Positions 20,418 to 32,769 of a DNA stretch of 64,000 bases are shown one piece after another. Source of the DNA: Erwinia billingiae Eb661. Lineage in GTDB: Bacteria > Pseudomonadota > Gammaproteobacteria > Enterobacterales > Enterobacteriaceae. Location of the stretch: NCBI RefSeq assembly GCF_000196615.1, contig NC_014306.1, positions 2,108,001 to 2,172,000 on the forward strand, in the 5' to 3' direction. The notes beneath the pieces were generated by a model. That model was given only the letters and a program-made list of their open reading frames with translations. It was not told where the DNA came from and did no database searches. Position numbers and translations under genes: made by a program. Position 1 is the stretch's first letter; every line of letters begins with the position of its first letter.

Positions 20418-21173
20418 ATGAAAGCGCTTAACAAGCTGTCTGTAGTTCTTTTGCTCTCCGGGGGAGCTATTTGCCATCAAGCTCTGGCAGACAACAACGT
20501 CTTTACGGTCATGGATGACCCTTCCACGGCAAAGAAGGATTTTGATGGGAGTGCGTCGGCGGGTTACCTGGCACAAACCGGTAACACCACCAGCTCCTCG
20601 CTGACCGCCAATACCAACATGACCTGGTATCAGCCAAATACCGCTTACAGCCTGTGGGGCAACGCCAGCAATACATCGTCTAACGACGAGCGTTCTTCAG
20701 AAACGTACCAGGTTGGTGGCCGTACACGTTACAACATGAACAGCTATGACTACCTGTTCGGTCAGGCCAGCTGGCTCAGCGACCGTTTCAACGGTTACGA
20801 CGGTCGTTCATTCCTGGCGGCAGGTTATGGTCGTCAGCTGCTGAACGGCCCGGTGCACTCGCTGCGTGTGGAAGCCGGTCCGGGCGTGCGTTATGACGAT
20901 TATCATGACGGTGGCCACGATACCACCGCGCTGGCATACGGTGCGTTGAGCTACCAGTGGCAGCTGACCGATACCACCAAGTTCATTCAGGGTGTGTCCG
21001 TGTTGGGTAGTGACGATACGACAGTCAACTCCGAAACCGGTCTGCAGGTTGCTATCAACCAGTCCTTCTCGTTGAAGCTAGCCTACAACGTGACCTGGAA
21101 CCAGAACCCACCTGATTCTGCTCCAGACAAAACCGACACCAAGACCACCATCATGTTGTCCTACGCGATGTAA
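20418..21173 (+). CDS. ydiY: DUF481 outer-membrane protein YdiY
   Basis: The 251-residue protein equals YdiY (E. coli 252), a DUF481 protein induced by acid in E. coli, of unknown function. The signal peptide ends HQALA near residue 24. The rest alternates short polar and aromatic segments as expected for an outer-membrane beta-barrel, ending in the hydrophobic LSYAM. I use the ATG at 20418; the upstream extension lacks a signal-like start. A terminator hairpin follows. Confidence 0.92.
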   Translation: MKALNKLSVVLLLSGGAICHQALADNNVFTVMDDPSTAKKDFDGSASAGYLAQTGNTTSSSLTANTNMTWYQPNTAYSLWGNASNTSSNDERSSETYQVGGRTRYNMNSYDYLFGQASWLSDRFNGYDGRSFLAAGYGRQLLNGPVHSLRVEAGPGVRYDDYHDGGHDTTALAYGALSYQWQLTDTTKFIQGVSVLGSDDTTVNSETGLQVAINQSFSLKLAYNVTWNQNPPDSAPDKTDTKTTIMLSYAM

Positions 21174-21180
21174 TGCGTTC

Positions 21181-21208
21181 CGGGCCGAGTCCATCGGCCC
21201 GAATCTTT
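21181..21208 (+). terminator. terminator of ydiY
   Basis: CGGGCCGA and TCGGCCCG form an 8-bp stem with a five-base loop, then AATCTTT, eight bases after the stop. Confidence 0.7.
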
Positions 21209-21503
21209 AAACCTTCAAGCTCTTCCTCCACTTACCTGTTGTCATTCTTCTTTTCGTCCCCATCTTTTACTTATCCGACAAGAACTCACGGTGTTCATAC
21301 TTTGACGTAGGATGCATAGCGTGTAAGATGTTCGTCCCTCAGAAGTTTTTGTTAAACAGACACTTTTGAATATGTGTACCAGACTCTGTACCAAACCGAC
21401 AAATGTGAGTGGGTTTCAAGTGCAAAGTCCTTGATGTACAAATTAAATACTACTTTTGTATGTAGCCTTGCGTATGGGTTACCACTGCAATTAAGGATGT
21501 AAA
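21209..21503 (+). other. thrS promoter and untranslated leader
   Basis: About 295 bases without a coding gene carry the thrS promoter and its autoregulatory leader. Besides the anticodon-like hairpin at 21462-21482, AAACC (21393-21397) can pair with GGTTT (21412-21416); this may be a further operator domain, but I cannot fold it reliably. Confidence 0.6.
21462..21482 (+). promoter_or_regulatory. thrS translational operator, anticodon-arm mimic
   Basis: GTAGCCT pairs with GGGTTAC (with two G-T pairs) around the seven-base loop TGCGTAT. CGT stands at the anticodon positions 34-36, as in a threonine tRNA. It lies 21 bases before the start codon. In E. coli ThrRS binds such a hairpin (domain 2) and blocks its own translation. 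Confidence 0.8.
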
Positions 21504-23432
21504 ATGCCCGTTATTACTCTTCCTGATGGAAGTCAGCGTTCTTTTGATCACGCCGTTAGCGTGATGGACATTGCTCAGGACATCGGTCCTGGCCTCGCGA
21601 AAGCCTGTATTGCTGGCCGCGTGAATGGTGAACTGGTGGATGCGGTTGATCCGATCACCGAGGATGCCAATGTCGCTATCATTACCGCAAAAGATGAAGC
21701 CGGTCTTGAGATCATTCGTCACTCTTGTGCTCACCTGCTGGGACACGCTATCAAACAGCTGTGGCCTGACACCAAGATGGCTATTGGTCCAGTGATCGAC
21801 AACGGCTTCTATTACGATGTTGATATCGACCGTACCCTGACCCAGGAAGACATTGAGCAGCTGGAAAAGCGTATGCACCAGCTGGCTGAAACCAATTACG
21901 ATGTCATCAAGAAGAAAGTGAGCTGGCAGGAAGCGCGTGATGCGTTTGCTGCACGTGGCGAAACGTACAAAATCACCATTCTTGATGAAAACATCAGCCA
22001 TGATGACCAGCCTGGTCTGTATCATCATGAAGAATATGTCGATATGTGCCGTGGTCCGCACGTGCCGAATATGCGTTTCTGCCACCACTTTAAGCTGCAG
22101 AAAATTTCTGGTGCTTACTGGCGTGGCGACAGCAACAATAAAATGTTGCAGCGCATTTACGGCACTGCCTGGGCAGATAAAAAGCAGCTGGCTGCCTATT
22201 TACTGCGTCTGGAAGAAGCGGCCAAGCGCGATCACCGTAAAATCGGTAAGCAGCTTGACCTGTATCACATGCAGGAAGAAGCGCCGGGCATGGTGTTCTG
22301 GCATAATGACGGCTGGACCATCTTCCGCGAGCTGGAAGTCTTTGTGCGCAGCAAGCTGACTGAGTATGACTATCAGGAAGTGAAAGGCCCATTGATGATG
22401 GACCGCGTGCTGTGGGAAAAAACAGGGCATTGGGAAAACTACAAAGAAGCGATGTTCACCACCTCTTCAGAGAACCGTGAATATTGCATCAAGCCAATGA
22501 ACTGCCCAGGCCACGTGCAGATTTTCAATCAGGGTCTAAAATCATACCGCGACCTGCCGTTACGTATGGCGGAGTTCGGTAGCTGTCACCGTAACGAGCC
22601 ATCAGGCGCGTTGCACGGTCTGATGCGTGTGCGTGGCTTTACTCAGGATGATGCCCATATCTTCTGTACAGAAGAGCAGGTGCGTACTGAAGTAAATAGC
22701 TGCATCCGCATGGTGTATGACATGTACAGCACCTTCGGATTTGAAAAAATCGTGGTGAAGCTGTCTACCCGTCCGGTAAAACGCATCGGTACTGAAGAAC
22801 AGTGGGATCGCGCCGAGGCCGATCTGGCTGCCGCGCTGAAAGAGAACGACATTCCGTTCGAATATCAGCCGGGAGAGGGCGCTTTCTACGGTCCTAAGAT
22901 TGAATTTACCCTGCATGACTGCCTGGATCGCGCATGGCAGTGTGGTACCGTTCAGCTCGACTTCTCATTGCCGAGCCGTCTGAGTGCCTCATATATTGGG
23001 GAAAATAATGAGCGTCAGGTGCCGGTGATGATCCACCGTGCAATTCTGGGTTCAGTGGAGCGCTTTATCGGTATTTTGACCGAAGAGTATGCCGGGTTCT
23101 TCCCGACCTGGTTGGCTCCAGTACAAGTTGTGGTGATGAATATCACCGATGGCCAGTCCGAATATGTTGCAGAATTGACCCGAAAACTGCAGAATGCGGG
23201 CATTCGTGCAAAAGCGGACTTGAGAAACGAGAAGATTGGCTTTAAAATCCGTGAGCATACTTTACGACGTGTCCCGTATATGTTGGTCTGTGGTGATAAA
23301 GAGGTGGAATCTGGCAAAGTTGCCGTTCGCACCCGCCGTGGTAAAGACCTGGGTAGCATGGACGTAAACGAAGTGATCGCGAAGCTGCAAGACGAAATTC
23401 GCAGTCGCAATCTTCATCAATTGGAGGAATAA
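21504..23432 (+). CDS. thrS: threonyl-tRNA synthetase ThrS
   Basis: ThrS charges tRNA-Thr and edits misplaced serine. At 642 residues it equals the E. coli enzyme. The order is TGS domain (1-62), editing domain with His73 and His77 of the HxxxH motif, class II catalytic core with zinc ligands in NCPGH and later His residues, and the C-terminal anticodon-binding domain (from about 535). AAGGATG precedes the ATG. It heads the thrS-infC-rpmI-rplT group; expression is likely limited by ThrRS binding to its leader. Confidence 0.98.
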   Translation: MPVITLPDGSQRSFDHAVSVMDIAQDIGPGLAKACIAGRVNGELVDAVDPITEDANVAIITAKDEAGLEIIRHSCAHLLGHAIKQLWPDTKMAIGPVIDNGFYYDVDIDRTLTQEDIEQLEKRMHQLAETNYDVIKKKVSWQEARDAFAARGETYKITILDENISHDDQPGLYHHEEYVDMCRGPHVPNMRFCHHFKLQKISGAYWRGDSNNKMLQRIYGTAWADKKQLAAYLLRLEEAAKRDHRKIGKQLDLYHMQEEAPGMVFWHNDGWTIFRELEVFVRSKLTEYDYQEVKGPLMMDRVLWEKTGHWENYKEAMFTTSSENREYCIKPMNCPGHVQIFNQGLKSYRDLPLRMAEFGSCHRNEPSGALHGLMRVRGFTQDDAHIFCTEEQVRTEVNSCIRMVYDMYSTFGFEKIVVKLSTRPVKRIGTEEQWDRAEADLAAALKENDIPFEYQPGEGAFYGPKIEFTLHDCLDRAWQCGTVQLDFSLPSRLSASYIGENNERQVPVMIHRAILGSVERFIGILTEEYAGFFPTWLAPVQVVVMNITDGQSEYVAELTRKLQNAGIRAKADLRNEKIGFKIREHTLRRVPYMLVCGDKEVESGKVAVRTRRGKDLGSMDVNEVIAKLQDEIRSRNLHQLEE

Positions 23433-23987
<555 letters not shown>

Positions 23988-24003
23988 GCCATAAAGTAAT
24001 CGA

Positions 24004-24029
24004 AGTCCGGGCTTCGGCCCGGACTTTTA
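24004..24029 (+). terminator. hairpin between infC and rpmI
   Basis: AGTCCGGGC and GCCCGGACT form a perfect 9-bp stem with a TTCG loop, followed by TTTAT. It would stop or attenuate transcription from thrS-infC into the ribosomal genes. Confidence 0.75.
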
Positions 24030-24078
24030 TTCGCCTGTCTGATTCATTTTATTAACAATGCGAAGTGGATGTTTTTAA

Positions 24079-24276
<198 letters not shown>

Positions 24277-24316
24277 GTCTATTTTTTTTTAACAGAATAT
24301 TAAACAGGAGAGCTAA

Positions 24317-24673
<357 letters not shown>

Positions 24674-24682
24674 GTCAGGTGG

Positions 24683-24713
24683 AAGAGGGAGCTTGTCTCC
24701 CTCTTTTATTTTT
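24683..24713 (+). terminator. terminator after rplT
   Basis: AAGAGGGAG pairs perfectly with CTCCCTCTT across a five-base loop, followed by a T-rich tail. Confidence 0.85.
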
Positions 24714-24760
24714 TGTTCACTGAAGCCCCACCCGTTCTTTCTGTACAAGGTATCGCAAGC

Positions 24761-24805
24761 ATGAATGCTGCTATTTTCCGTTTCTTTTTTTACTTTAGCA
24801 CCTGA
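24761..24805 (+). CDS. pheM: pheST leader peptide PheM
   Basis: The 14-residue peptide reads [14 protein letters not shown], with five Phe, as in E. coli. Ribosome stalling at these Phe codons when Phe-tRNA is scarce prevents the attenuator at 24851-24876 from forming, so pheST is expressed. Too short to be called by ordinary gene finders, but its position and sequence are decisive. Confidence 0.95.
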
Positions 24806-24850
24806 ATATCGGGGCTTGTGCGCAAAGAAAAGAAACGAAAAATCGCGCTT

Positions 24851-24876
24851 AAAGCCTCCCCCGTGGAGGCTTTTTT
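24851..24876 (+). terminator. pheST attenuator terminator
   Basis: AAAGCCTCC and GGAGGCTTT form a 9-bp stem with a five-base loop, followed by TTT, between pheM and pheS. It is the regulated terminator of the Phe attenuation system. Confidence 0.9.
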
Positions 24877-24959
24877 GTTTCTGGCGTAGCTGATAACGGA
24901 CGAATGCTCGTCCACATAAAAAAACAGACCGGCCACGGCGGCTGGAAGAAGAGGAAAGC

Positions 24960-25944
<985 letters not shown>

Positions 25945-25959
25945 GGGCGGGTCAAACCA

Positions 25960-28347
25960 ATGAAATTCAGCGAACTCTGGTTACGTGAGTGGGTTAACCC
26001 GGCTATTGATAGTGCAGCACTGTCAGAACAGATCACCATGGCAGGCCTGGAAGTGGATGGCGTTGAAGCTGTCGCCGGGGCGTTTCATGGCGTGGTGGTG
26101 GGTGAAGTGGTGGAATGTGGCCAGCACCCAAACGCAGATAAACTGCGCGTCACTAAAATTAATGTGGGCGGCGATCGCCTGCTGGATATCGTCTGTGGCG
26201 CGCCTAACTGCCGTCAGGGACTGAAAGTCGCCGTAGCGACGGTCGGTGCCGTGCTGCCAGGTGATTTTAAAATTAAAGCAGCCAAGCTGCGCGGCGAACC
26301 TTCAGAAGGGATGCTGTGCTCCTTCTCTGAGCTGGGTATTTCCGACGATCATGACGGGATTATTGAGCTGCCGCTGGATGCGGCGGTTGGAACGGACATC
26401 CGTGAGTTCCTGAAGCTTGATGACAGCACCATTGAAATCAGCGTCACGCCGAACCGTGCGGACTGCCTGGGCATTATTGGTGTGGCACGTGATGTGGCCG
26501 TACTGAACAAAATGACCCTGACTGAGCCAGACATCTCACCGGTGGTAGCAACAGTCCAGGATACCTTCCCAATCCGTGTTGACGCGAAAGAAGCCTGCCC
26601 GCGTTACCTGGGCCGGGTGGTGAAAGGCATTAACGTTAAGGCGGCAACGCCGCTGTGGATGAAAGAGAAGCTGCGTCGTTGTGGCATCCGCTCTATCGAT
26701 CCGGTTGTCGACATCACTAACTTTGTGCTGCTTGAACTGGGCCAGCCGATGCATGCTTTCGACCTCGATCGTCTCGAAGGCGGTATCGTGGTGCGGTTGG
26801 CAGAAGAGAGTGAACTGCTGACTCTGCTGGACGGTACCGAGACCAAACTCAAAGCGGACACGCTGGTGATTGCCGATCATCAGAAAGCGTTGGCCATGGG
26901 TGGCATCTTCGGTGGTGAACACTCAGGTGTGAACGAAGAGACCCGCAATGTGCTGTTCGAGTGCGCGTTCTTCAACCCGCTCTCCATCACCGGACGTGCG
27001 CGTAGCTACGGTTTGCATACTGACGCCTCACACCGTTATGAGCGTGGCGTTGATCCGCAACTGCAGTTCAAGGCGATGGAGCGCGCAACGCGTCTGTTGC
27101 TGGACATCTGCGGCGGCGAAGCTGGCCCGGTTATCGATGTCACCAATGAAGAGACGTTGCCAAAGCGTGCCACCATCACGCTGCGCCGTGAAAAGCTGGA
27201 CCGTCTGATTGGCCACGTTGTATCTGATGATCAAGTCAGCGACATTCTGCGTCGTCTGGGCTGTGAAGTGACCGAAGGTGAGGGTTTCTGGCAGGCGGTC
27301 GCGCCGGGCTGGCGTTTCGATATGGAAATCGAAGAAGACCTGGTCGAAGAAGTGGCTCGCGTGTATGGCTATAACAACATTCCAGACGTGCCGGTGCAGG
27401 CCGGCCTGATTATGACTAAGCACCGCGAAGCGAATCTGTCGCTCAAGCGCGTGAAATCGATGCTGGTCGATAAAGGGTATCAGGAAGCGATCACTTACAG
27501 CTTCGTCGATCCTAAGATCCAGGCGTTGCTGCACCCGGGCGAAGAGAATCTGGTGCTGCCAAGCCCAATCTCGGTTGAAATGTCGGCGATGCGTCTTTCG
27601 CTGTGGACGGGCCTGCTATCTGCGGTGGTGTATAACCAGAATCGTCAGCAAAGCCGTGTGCGTCTGTTTGAAAGCGGCCTACGCTTTGTGCCTGATACTC
27701 AGGCAAACCTTGGCATTCGTCAGGATGTTATGCTGGCCGGTGTGATCAGCGGTACGCGTAATGAAGAGCATTGGGATCTGGCGCGTCAGGCAGTTGACTT
27801 CTATGATTTGAAAGGTGATTTGGAGTCCGTCCTCGAACTTACCGGTAAATTGTCTGAGATTCAGTTCCGCGCTGAAGCAAATCCTGCTTTGCACCCGGGA
27901 CAGAGCGCAGCAATTTATTTACGCGGCGATCGCATCGGATTTATCGGTGTGGTGCATCCAGAACTTGAACGGAAACTGGATCTTAACGGCCGTACTGTGG
28001 TGTTTGAACTGGAGTGGGACAAGGTGTCAGACCGCGTCCTGCCTGATGCGAGCGGCATTTCCCGTTTCCCGGCAAACCGTCGCGACATCGCCGTTGTAGT
28101 GGCTGAAAACGTCCCTGCAGCAGATATCATCACAGAGTGTAAGAAAGTTGGCGTAAATCAGGTAGTTGGCGTAAACTTGTTTGACGTGTACCGCGGTAAG
28201 GGCGTAAATGAAGGTTTTAAGAGCCTCGCTATCAGCCTGATTTTGCAAGATACCGCCCGGACACTCGAAGAAGATGAGATTGCCGCTACCGTTGCAAAAT
28301 GCGTAGAGGCACTGAAAGAGCGATTCCAAGCATCCTTGAGGGATTGA
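25960..28347 (+). CDS. pheT: phenylalanyl-tRNA synthetase beta chain
   Basis: PheT (795 residues, as in E. coli) recognises tRNA-Phe and edits Tyr-tRNA-Phe. The N-terminal OB-fold tRNA-binding domain covers residues 40-150, then the B3/B4 editing module, the B5 domain, a catalytic-like core, and the ferredoxin-fold anticodon domain in the last 90 residues ([14 protein letters not shown]...). It starts 15 bases after pheS in the same operon. Confidence 0.98.
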
Positions 28348-28351
28348 ACCT

Positions 28352-28651
28352 ATGGCGCTTACAAAAGCTGAGATGTCTGAATACCTGTTTGAGAAGCTGG
28401 GGCTTAGCAAACGGGATGCCAAAGAGCTGGTTGAACTGTTTTTTGAAGAAGTACGTCGTGCTTTGGAAAACGGTGAACAGGTGAAACTGTCAGGATTTGG
28501 CAACTTCGACCTTCGCGACAAAAACCAACGTCCGGGACGAAACCCCAAGACTGGTGAAGATATTCCAATCACGGCGCGTCGTGTGGTTACCTTCCGACCT
28601 GGTCAGAAGCTGAAAAGCCGGGTCGAGAACGCAACACCGAAAGAAGACTGA
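28352..28651 (+). CDS. ihfA: integration host factor alpha subunit
   Basis: IHF-alpha pairs with IhfB to bend DNA at specific sites. The 99-residue protein matches E. coli almost residue for residue, including the beta-arm [14 protein letters not shown] with the intercalating Pro. It starts four bases after pheT, and in E. coli has an extra promoter inside pheT. A strong terminator follows. Confidence 0.98.
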
Positions 28652-28663
28652 TTTCTGCTAGTC

Positions 28664-28689
28664 AAAAAGGCCGCTTATGCGGCCTTTTT
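28664..28689. terminator. terminator of pheST-ihfA
   Basis: AAAAAGGCCGC and GCGGCCTTTTT form an 11-bp stem with loop TTAT. It is symmetric, so it can act in both directions. Confidence 0.9.
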
Positions 28690-28704
28690 CATATGAAGTG
28701 AACC

Positions 28705-29688
28705 ATGACGCTGCTTTCTGAACACATGAAAAGCGCCCGGCAGCACCAGCGGCGCTGGCTGGCAGGTTTGTTGGTCTTTAGCCTGCTGATGATAATGCTG
28801 AGTTTGTCAGCCGGCGATCGCTGGTTGATGCCTGTCGACTGGTTTATGCCGGATAATTCGCTGTATGTCTGGCAACTGCGTCTGCCAAGAACGGTGGCGG
28901 TATTGCTGGTGGGCGCCTCGCTGGCCGTTGCGGGCGCGGTGATGCAGGCGCTGTTTGAAAATCCGCTGGCCGAACCCGGTCTGTTAGGCGTTTCTAACGG
29001 GGCAGGGGTTGGGCTGGTGCTGTGTATTTTTGCCGGTGCTGCCGGGCTCTGGCAAATCAGCCTGTGTGCCATCTTCGGCGCGCTGGTGGTCACGCTTATC
29101 CTGCTCAGGTTTTCCCGTCAGCATCTTTCTAACAGCCGCCTGCTGCTGGCGGGCGTGGCGCTGGGGATCATCTGCAGTGCGGTGATGACCTGGGCAGTCT
29201 ATTTCAGTACCGATCTCGATTTACGGCAGTTGATGTACTGGATGATGGGCGGTTTCAGTGGCGTAGACTGGCGTTATCGCTGGTTAATGCTGGCGTTGCT
29301 GCCGGTGCTGATCTGGCTCTGCTCATTGTGGCGGGTGATGAACCTGATTGCGCTGGGCGAAATTTCTGCCAGGCAGTTAGGCCTGCCTTTACTGATGTGG
29401 CGCAATCTGCTGGTGTTGAGCATCGGCTGGCTCACCGGTGTCAGCGTGGCGCTGGCGGGCGCGATTGGGTTCATTGGGCTGGTTATCCCGCACATCCTGC
29501 GCCTCAATGGCATCAACGATCATCGTATGCTGTTGCCTGCCTGTGCGCTGGCTGGTGGGGCGATATTACTGGCCGCTGATGTGCTGGCCAGAGTCGCCAT
29601 GTCTTCGGCAGAATTACCGATTGGGGTGGTGACGGCAACGCTCGGCGCTCCGGTCTTTATCTGGTTACTGTTACGCAACCGGCCATAG
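28705..29688 (+). CDS. btuC: vitamin B12 ABC transporter permease BtuC
   Basis: BtuC forms the membrane channel of the BtuCD-F cobalamin importer. The 327-residue protein (E. coli 326) has about ten helices and the FecCD-family features: [36 protein letters not shown], and the coupling loop [15 protein letters not shown]. It heads btuC-btuE-btuD. No cobalamin riboswitch is seen upstream, as in E. coli. Confidence 0.96.
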   Translation: MTLLSEHMKSARQHQRRWLAGLLVFSLLMIMLSLSAGDRWLMPVDWFMPDNSLYVWQLRLPRTVAVLLVGASLAVAGAVMQALFENPLAEPGLLGVSNGAGVGLVLCIFAGAAGLWQISLCAIFGALVVTLILLRFSRQHLSNSRLLLAGVALGIICSAVMTWAVYFSTDLDLRQLMYWMMGGFSGVDWRYRWLMLALLPVLIWLCSLWRVMNLIALGEISARQLGLPLLMWRNLLVLSIGWLTGVSVALAGAIGFIGLVIPHILRLNGINDHRMLLPACALAGGAILLAADVLARVAMSSAELPIGVVTATLGAPVFIWLLLRNRP

Positions 29689-29728
29689 CGGCCTCCCTTT
29701 TTCACTCTCTACTGAACAGGAACACTCG

Positions 29729-30274
29729 ATGACTATTTTCGACACAAAACTGGAAACGCTGGATGGCGAACAGACTTCTCTGGCGAACTGGCAGGGCGAC
29801 GTACTGTTAGTGGTGAACGTGGCATCCAAATGCGGGCTTACCCCTCAGTACGAGCAGTTAGAAGCCTTACAGAAAAACTGGCAGGAGAAAGGCTTTTCGG
29901 TGCTGGGCTTCCCGTGCAATGCATTCCTCGGTCAGGAACCTGGCAGCGCAGAAGAGATCAAAACCTTCTGTAGCACCACCTATGGCGTGACCTTCCCGAT
30001 GTTTAGCAAAATCGAGGTCAATGGCCCGGATCGTCATCCACTGTATCAACAGCTGGTGGCGGCGCAGCCTACGGCCAGCGCACCCGATAACAGTGGTTTC
30101 CTCGAGCGCATGTCCAGCAAAGGCCGTGCGCCGAAAGAGCCTGGCGACATCCTGTGGAATTTCGAGAAGTTCCTGATCGGTCGCGACGGCACGGTGATCC
30201 AGCGCTTCTCGCCGGATATGGAACCCGCCGATCCGCTGATTGAGAGTGCGATTAAACAGGCTTTGGCAAAATAA
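29729..30274 (+). CDS. btuE: thioredoxin/glutathione peroxidase BtuE
   Basis: BtuE reduces hydroperoxides with thioredoxin or glutathione; despite its name it is not needed for B12 uptake. The 181-residue protein (E. coli 183) is a glutathione-peroxidase fold with the active Cys35 in NVASKCGLTPQY, the resolving region PCNAFLGQEPGS, and the Trp of ILWNFEKFLI. Its stop is directly followed by the btuD ATG. Confidence 0.95.
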   Translation: MTIFDTKLETLDGEQTSLANWQGDVLLVVNVASKCGLTPQYEQLEALQKNWQEKGFSVLGFPCNAFLGQEPGSAEEIKTFCSTTYGVTFPMFSKIEVNGPDRHPLYQQLVAAQPTASAPDNSGFLERMSSKGRAPKEPGDILWNFEKFLIGRDGTVIQRFSPDMEPADPLIESAIKQALAK

Positions 30275-31006
30275 ATGCTGTTGCAGTGTGAGGGTGTTGC
30301 CATTAAGCAGCGCCTTGCGCCATTTAACGCTGAGGTGAACGCCGGAGAGCTTATCCATCTGCTGGGGCCGAATGGCGCCGGTAAAAGCTCTCTGTTGGCC
30401 TGTCTGGCCGGTATGCTGCCCGGAGAAGGGACCATTTTGCTATCGGGGCAGCCTTTGCAAGCCTGGCGTCACAGTGCGCTGGCACGAACGCGGGCGTATC
30501 TGGCACAACAGCAGGTGCCCGCTGGCAGAATGCCGGTCTGGCACTACCTCACGCTGCACAATGCGGTAACCGATGAGGCGGCACTGATGGCGCTTTGCCA
30601 GACCTTCAAGCTGGTGGATAAACTGGCCAGACCGCTGAGCCAACTGTCGGGAGGGGAATGGCAGCGCGTTCGCCTGGCCGCGGTGTTATTTCAGATGTCT
30701 CAGCCCGACGGCAAACTCCTGCTGCTTGATGAGCCGCTGACCGGGCTGGACCTGGCTCAGCAGGCCGCGTTTGATGGTTATCTGGCCAGCTGCGTGGCGC
30801 AGGGGCTGACGATTATCATGAGCGGGCACGATATCAACCACAGTTTGCACCACGCTCACCGCGTCTGGTTGATGAAACAGGGGGCGCTGGTTCAGCAGGG
30901 CACCGTTGATGAGGTTCTGCAACCCGAAGGGCTGAGCAAGGTCTTTGACGTGCCGTTCCGGCGACTGAGTGTGGAAAATCACCAAATCCTCACCACATTC
31001 CTCTGA
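30275..31006 (+). CDS. btuD: vitamin B12 ABC transporter ATPase BtuD
   Basis: BtuD powers cobalamin import with BtuC. The 243-residue protein (E. coli 249) has Walker A GPNGAGKS at residues 31-38, the signature LSGGEWQR, and Walker B LLLLDEPLTGLD, then the switch His in IIMSGHDINH. It begins immediately after the btuE stop without a gap. Confidence 0.96.
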   Translation: MLLQCEGVAIKQRLAPFNAEVNAGELIHLLGPNGAGKSSLLACLAGMLPGEGTILLSGQPLQAWRHSALARTRAYLAQQQVPAGRMPVWHYLTLHNAVTDEAALMALCQTFKLVDKLARPLSQLSGGEWQRVRLAAVLFQMSQPDGKLLLLDEPLTGLDLAQQAAFDGYLASCVAQGLTIIMSGHDINHSLHHAHRVWLMKQGALVQQGTVDEVLQPEGLSKVFDVPFRRLSVENHQILTTFL

Positions 31007-31078
31007 TTAGCCGGACATTGTTGTCTGAAAACCCCGTTTGCAGGTAGAGTAAGTCGTCATCTCAGAAGGATCTCCGTT

Positions 31079-31537
31079 ATGCGCTACTGGCTGTTGCTGA
31101 TCGTCATTATTCTTGCGGGCTGTAGTAGCCATGCACCGCCACCCAATGGGCGTTTGTCCGATTCAATTACGGTGATTGCCCAACTGAATGAGCAGCTTAG
31201 CCAGTGGCACGGCACGCCCTATCGCTATGGCGGCATGGGAAGGGGTGGCGTTGACTGCTCGGGCTTTGTCTATCTGACCTTCCGCGATCGTTTTGATCTG
31301 CAACTTCCCCGCACGACGGTGGCACAAACCGATATCGGCACCCGCATTAGCAAAGATGAATTGCTGCCAGGCGATCTGGTCTTTTTTAAAACGGGCAGTG
31401 GCGAAAATGGTCTGCATGTTGGGATCTACGATACCGACGATCAATTTATTCATGCTTCAACCAGCCAGGGTGTGATTCGTTCTTCTTTAAATAACGTTTA
31501 CTGGAAAAAAGTGTTCTGGCAGGCAAGACGAATTTGA
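31079..31537 (+). CDS. nlpC: NlpC/P60 lipoprotein NlpC
   Basis: NlpC is a lipoprotein of the NlpC/P60 family, whose members cut peptidoglycan stem peptides; its own substrate is not proven. The 152-residue precursor (E. coli 154) has lipobox ILAGC with Cys15, and the catalytic triad Cys60 in VDCSGFV, His in GLHVGIYD and His in FIHAS. AGAAGGA precedes the ATG. Confidence 0.94.
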   Translation: MRYWLLLIVIILAGCSSHAPPPNGRLSDSITVIAQLNEQLSQWHGTPYRYGGMGRGGVDCSGFVYLTFRDRFDLQLPRTTVAQTDIGTRISKDELLPGDLVFFKTGSGENGLHVGIYDTDDQFIHASTSQGVIRSSLNNVYWKKVFWQARRI

Positions 31538-31921
31538 TCCGCCTTATATTTAGCGTGCTAAGCAATTACAGATAAAGCTCATTTATTCGTCATTTGATTT
31601 ATGGGATGATATTAAATAACGCATTGCCCACCCGGGATAAAATAATTCAATTTCCCTTAAGTCTCTTTTTATGTCAGCATTACGTCAAATTTTAGTAAAG
31701 AGATGTTGAAGTTAATGACAAGTTGGTGCTTAAACACCAGTGAACCGATAAACTGCTCAGCATCTTTCTTATCAATTGTGTGATAGTTTACTGTTTCGCA
31801 ACGGGCCTCACCCTGTCTATTTTGCTTTTTATGCGACAATCTCACTTAATATTGGCACTGTTAATTGCCATTAGCGGTGAAGCAGGGTGCACGAATTGGC
31901 ACTTCATCATGGCTGAATAAA
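31538..31921. other. AT-rich region upstream of rflP
   Basis: This 384-base stretch is clearly richer in A+T than its surroundings. It holds a small hairpin GGTG-CACC near 31724-31737 and presumably the rflP promoter. I see no coding gene or recognised operator. The base composition may favour H-NS binding, which is inference. Confidence 0.5.
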
Positions 31922-32662
31922 ATGAAAATCCATCTGGAAGCGGATTATAAAAGTTACACAGCATTCTACCCAGTTTACAGCTTTGACGGCCTTTTAATCG
32001 CTGTCGAATTGCTGACGCATTTTTCCCATACCAAAGCCAATGTCGCCATGCCGCAAGAAATGTTGCTGCCGCAAATGGACAGCGAACAACGTATTCTTCT
32101 GTTGCAAAGCCAGATAGCCAGCATTGAAAAACATCACGACTTCTTTCGCCAGCAGGGTGTGAAGGTGACGCTGAAAATTGATGACATCACCTCACAGGCG
32201 ATCCTTGATAGTGATTTTCTGGCGAAAAAGTTGGATGCGCTGGAATGGCTTGAGCTTGAAATTAATGAAAGCTTCCCGAATTTAAAACTGGGTAAAGACC
32301 ATCCGGAATTAATGGCTTTAAGTGAGCGATTTGACTTAAGTCTGGAAAATTACGGATCCGGTAAAGCGCCGTCGAAAGCGGTGTATGACGATCTGTTCTA
32401 CCGCATCAAACTCGACAAAGGCTTTATTAAACACAATATCAACAAGCTATCTTTTAAACCATTTATAAGTACAGTGTTGGATCATATCAAACCGCACTGC
32501 CATCAGATAATCGTTCAGGGAATTGATGATTTATCCGGTCTGGAAAAGATCAGCCATTTCCAGTTTGACGGAATACAAAGCGCACTATTTTCGCCCGTGG
32601 GCGAAGACGCGCTCTCGTCATTGATTCATCCTCCTAAAGAGTTGCAGGGCCTGCCGCATTAA
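31922..32662 (+). CDS. rflP: degenerate EAL protein RflP (YdiV), anti-FlhDC factor
   Basis: In E. coli and Salmonella YdiV binds FlhD, blocks flagellar gene activation and delivers FlhDC to ClpXP. The 246-residue protein from the ATG at 31922 aligns with YdiV (237) along its length: AVELLTHFS for VELITHFS, LELEINESFPNL for ELLINENYPHL, FYRIKLDKGFI for FTRVMLDKSFI. The EAL catalytic motif is replaced by VEL, so c-di-GMP hydrolysis is not expected. The ribosome site is weak, in keeping with low expression. The region upstream is AT-rich. Confidence 0.88.
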   Translation: MKIHLEADYKSYTAFYPVYSFDGLLIAVELLTHFSHTKANVAMPQEMLLPQMDSEQRILLLQSQIASIEKHHDFFRQQGVKVTLKIDDITSQAILDSDFLAKKLDALEWLELEINESFPNLKLGKDHPELMALSERFDLSLENYGSGKAPSKAVYDDLFYRIKLDKGFIKHNINKLSFKPFISTVLDHIKPHCHQIIVQGIDDLSGLEKISHFQFDGIQSALFSPVGEDALSSLIHPPKELQGLPH

Positions 32663-32725
32663 TAACCCCTTTCAGTATCCGTGTTAAGCTGCTGCGAGGC
32701 GGTTTACACTAACCGATAGTTTGCC

Positions 32726-32746
32726 TGCGGTCCGGTCGCGACCGCA
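32726..32746 (+). other. hairpin in the selO leader
   Basis: TGCGGTC and GACCGCA form a 7-bp stem with a seven-base loop, ending 23 bases before the selO start and just before its ribosome site. It may be the rflP 3' hairpin or a leader structure. Confidence 0.4.
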
Positions 32747-32769
32747 CGGGCATATCGCAAGGGGATCTC

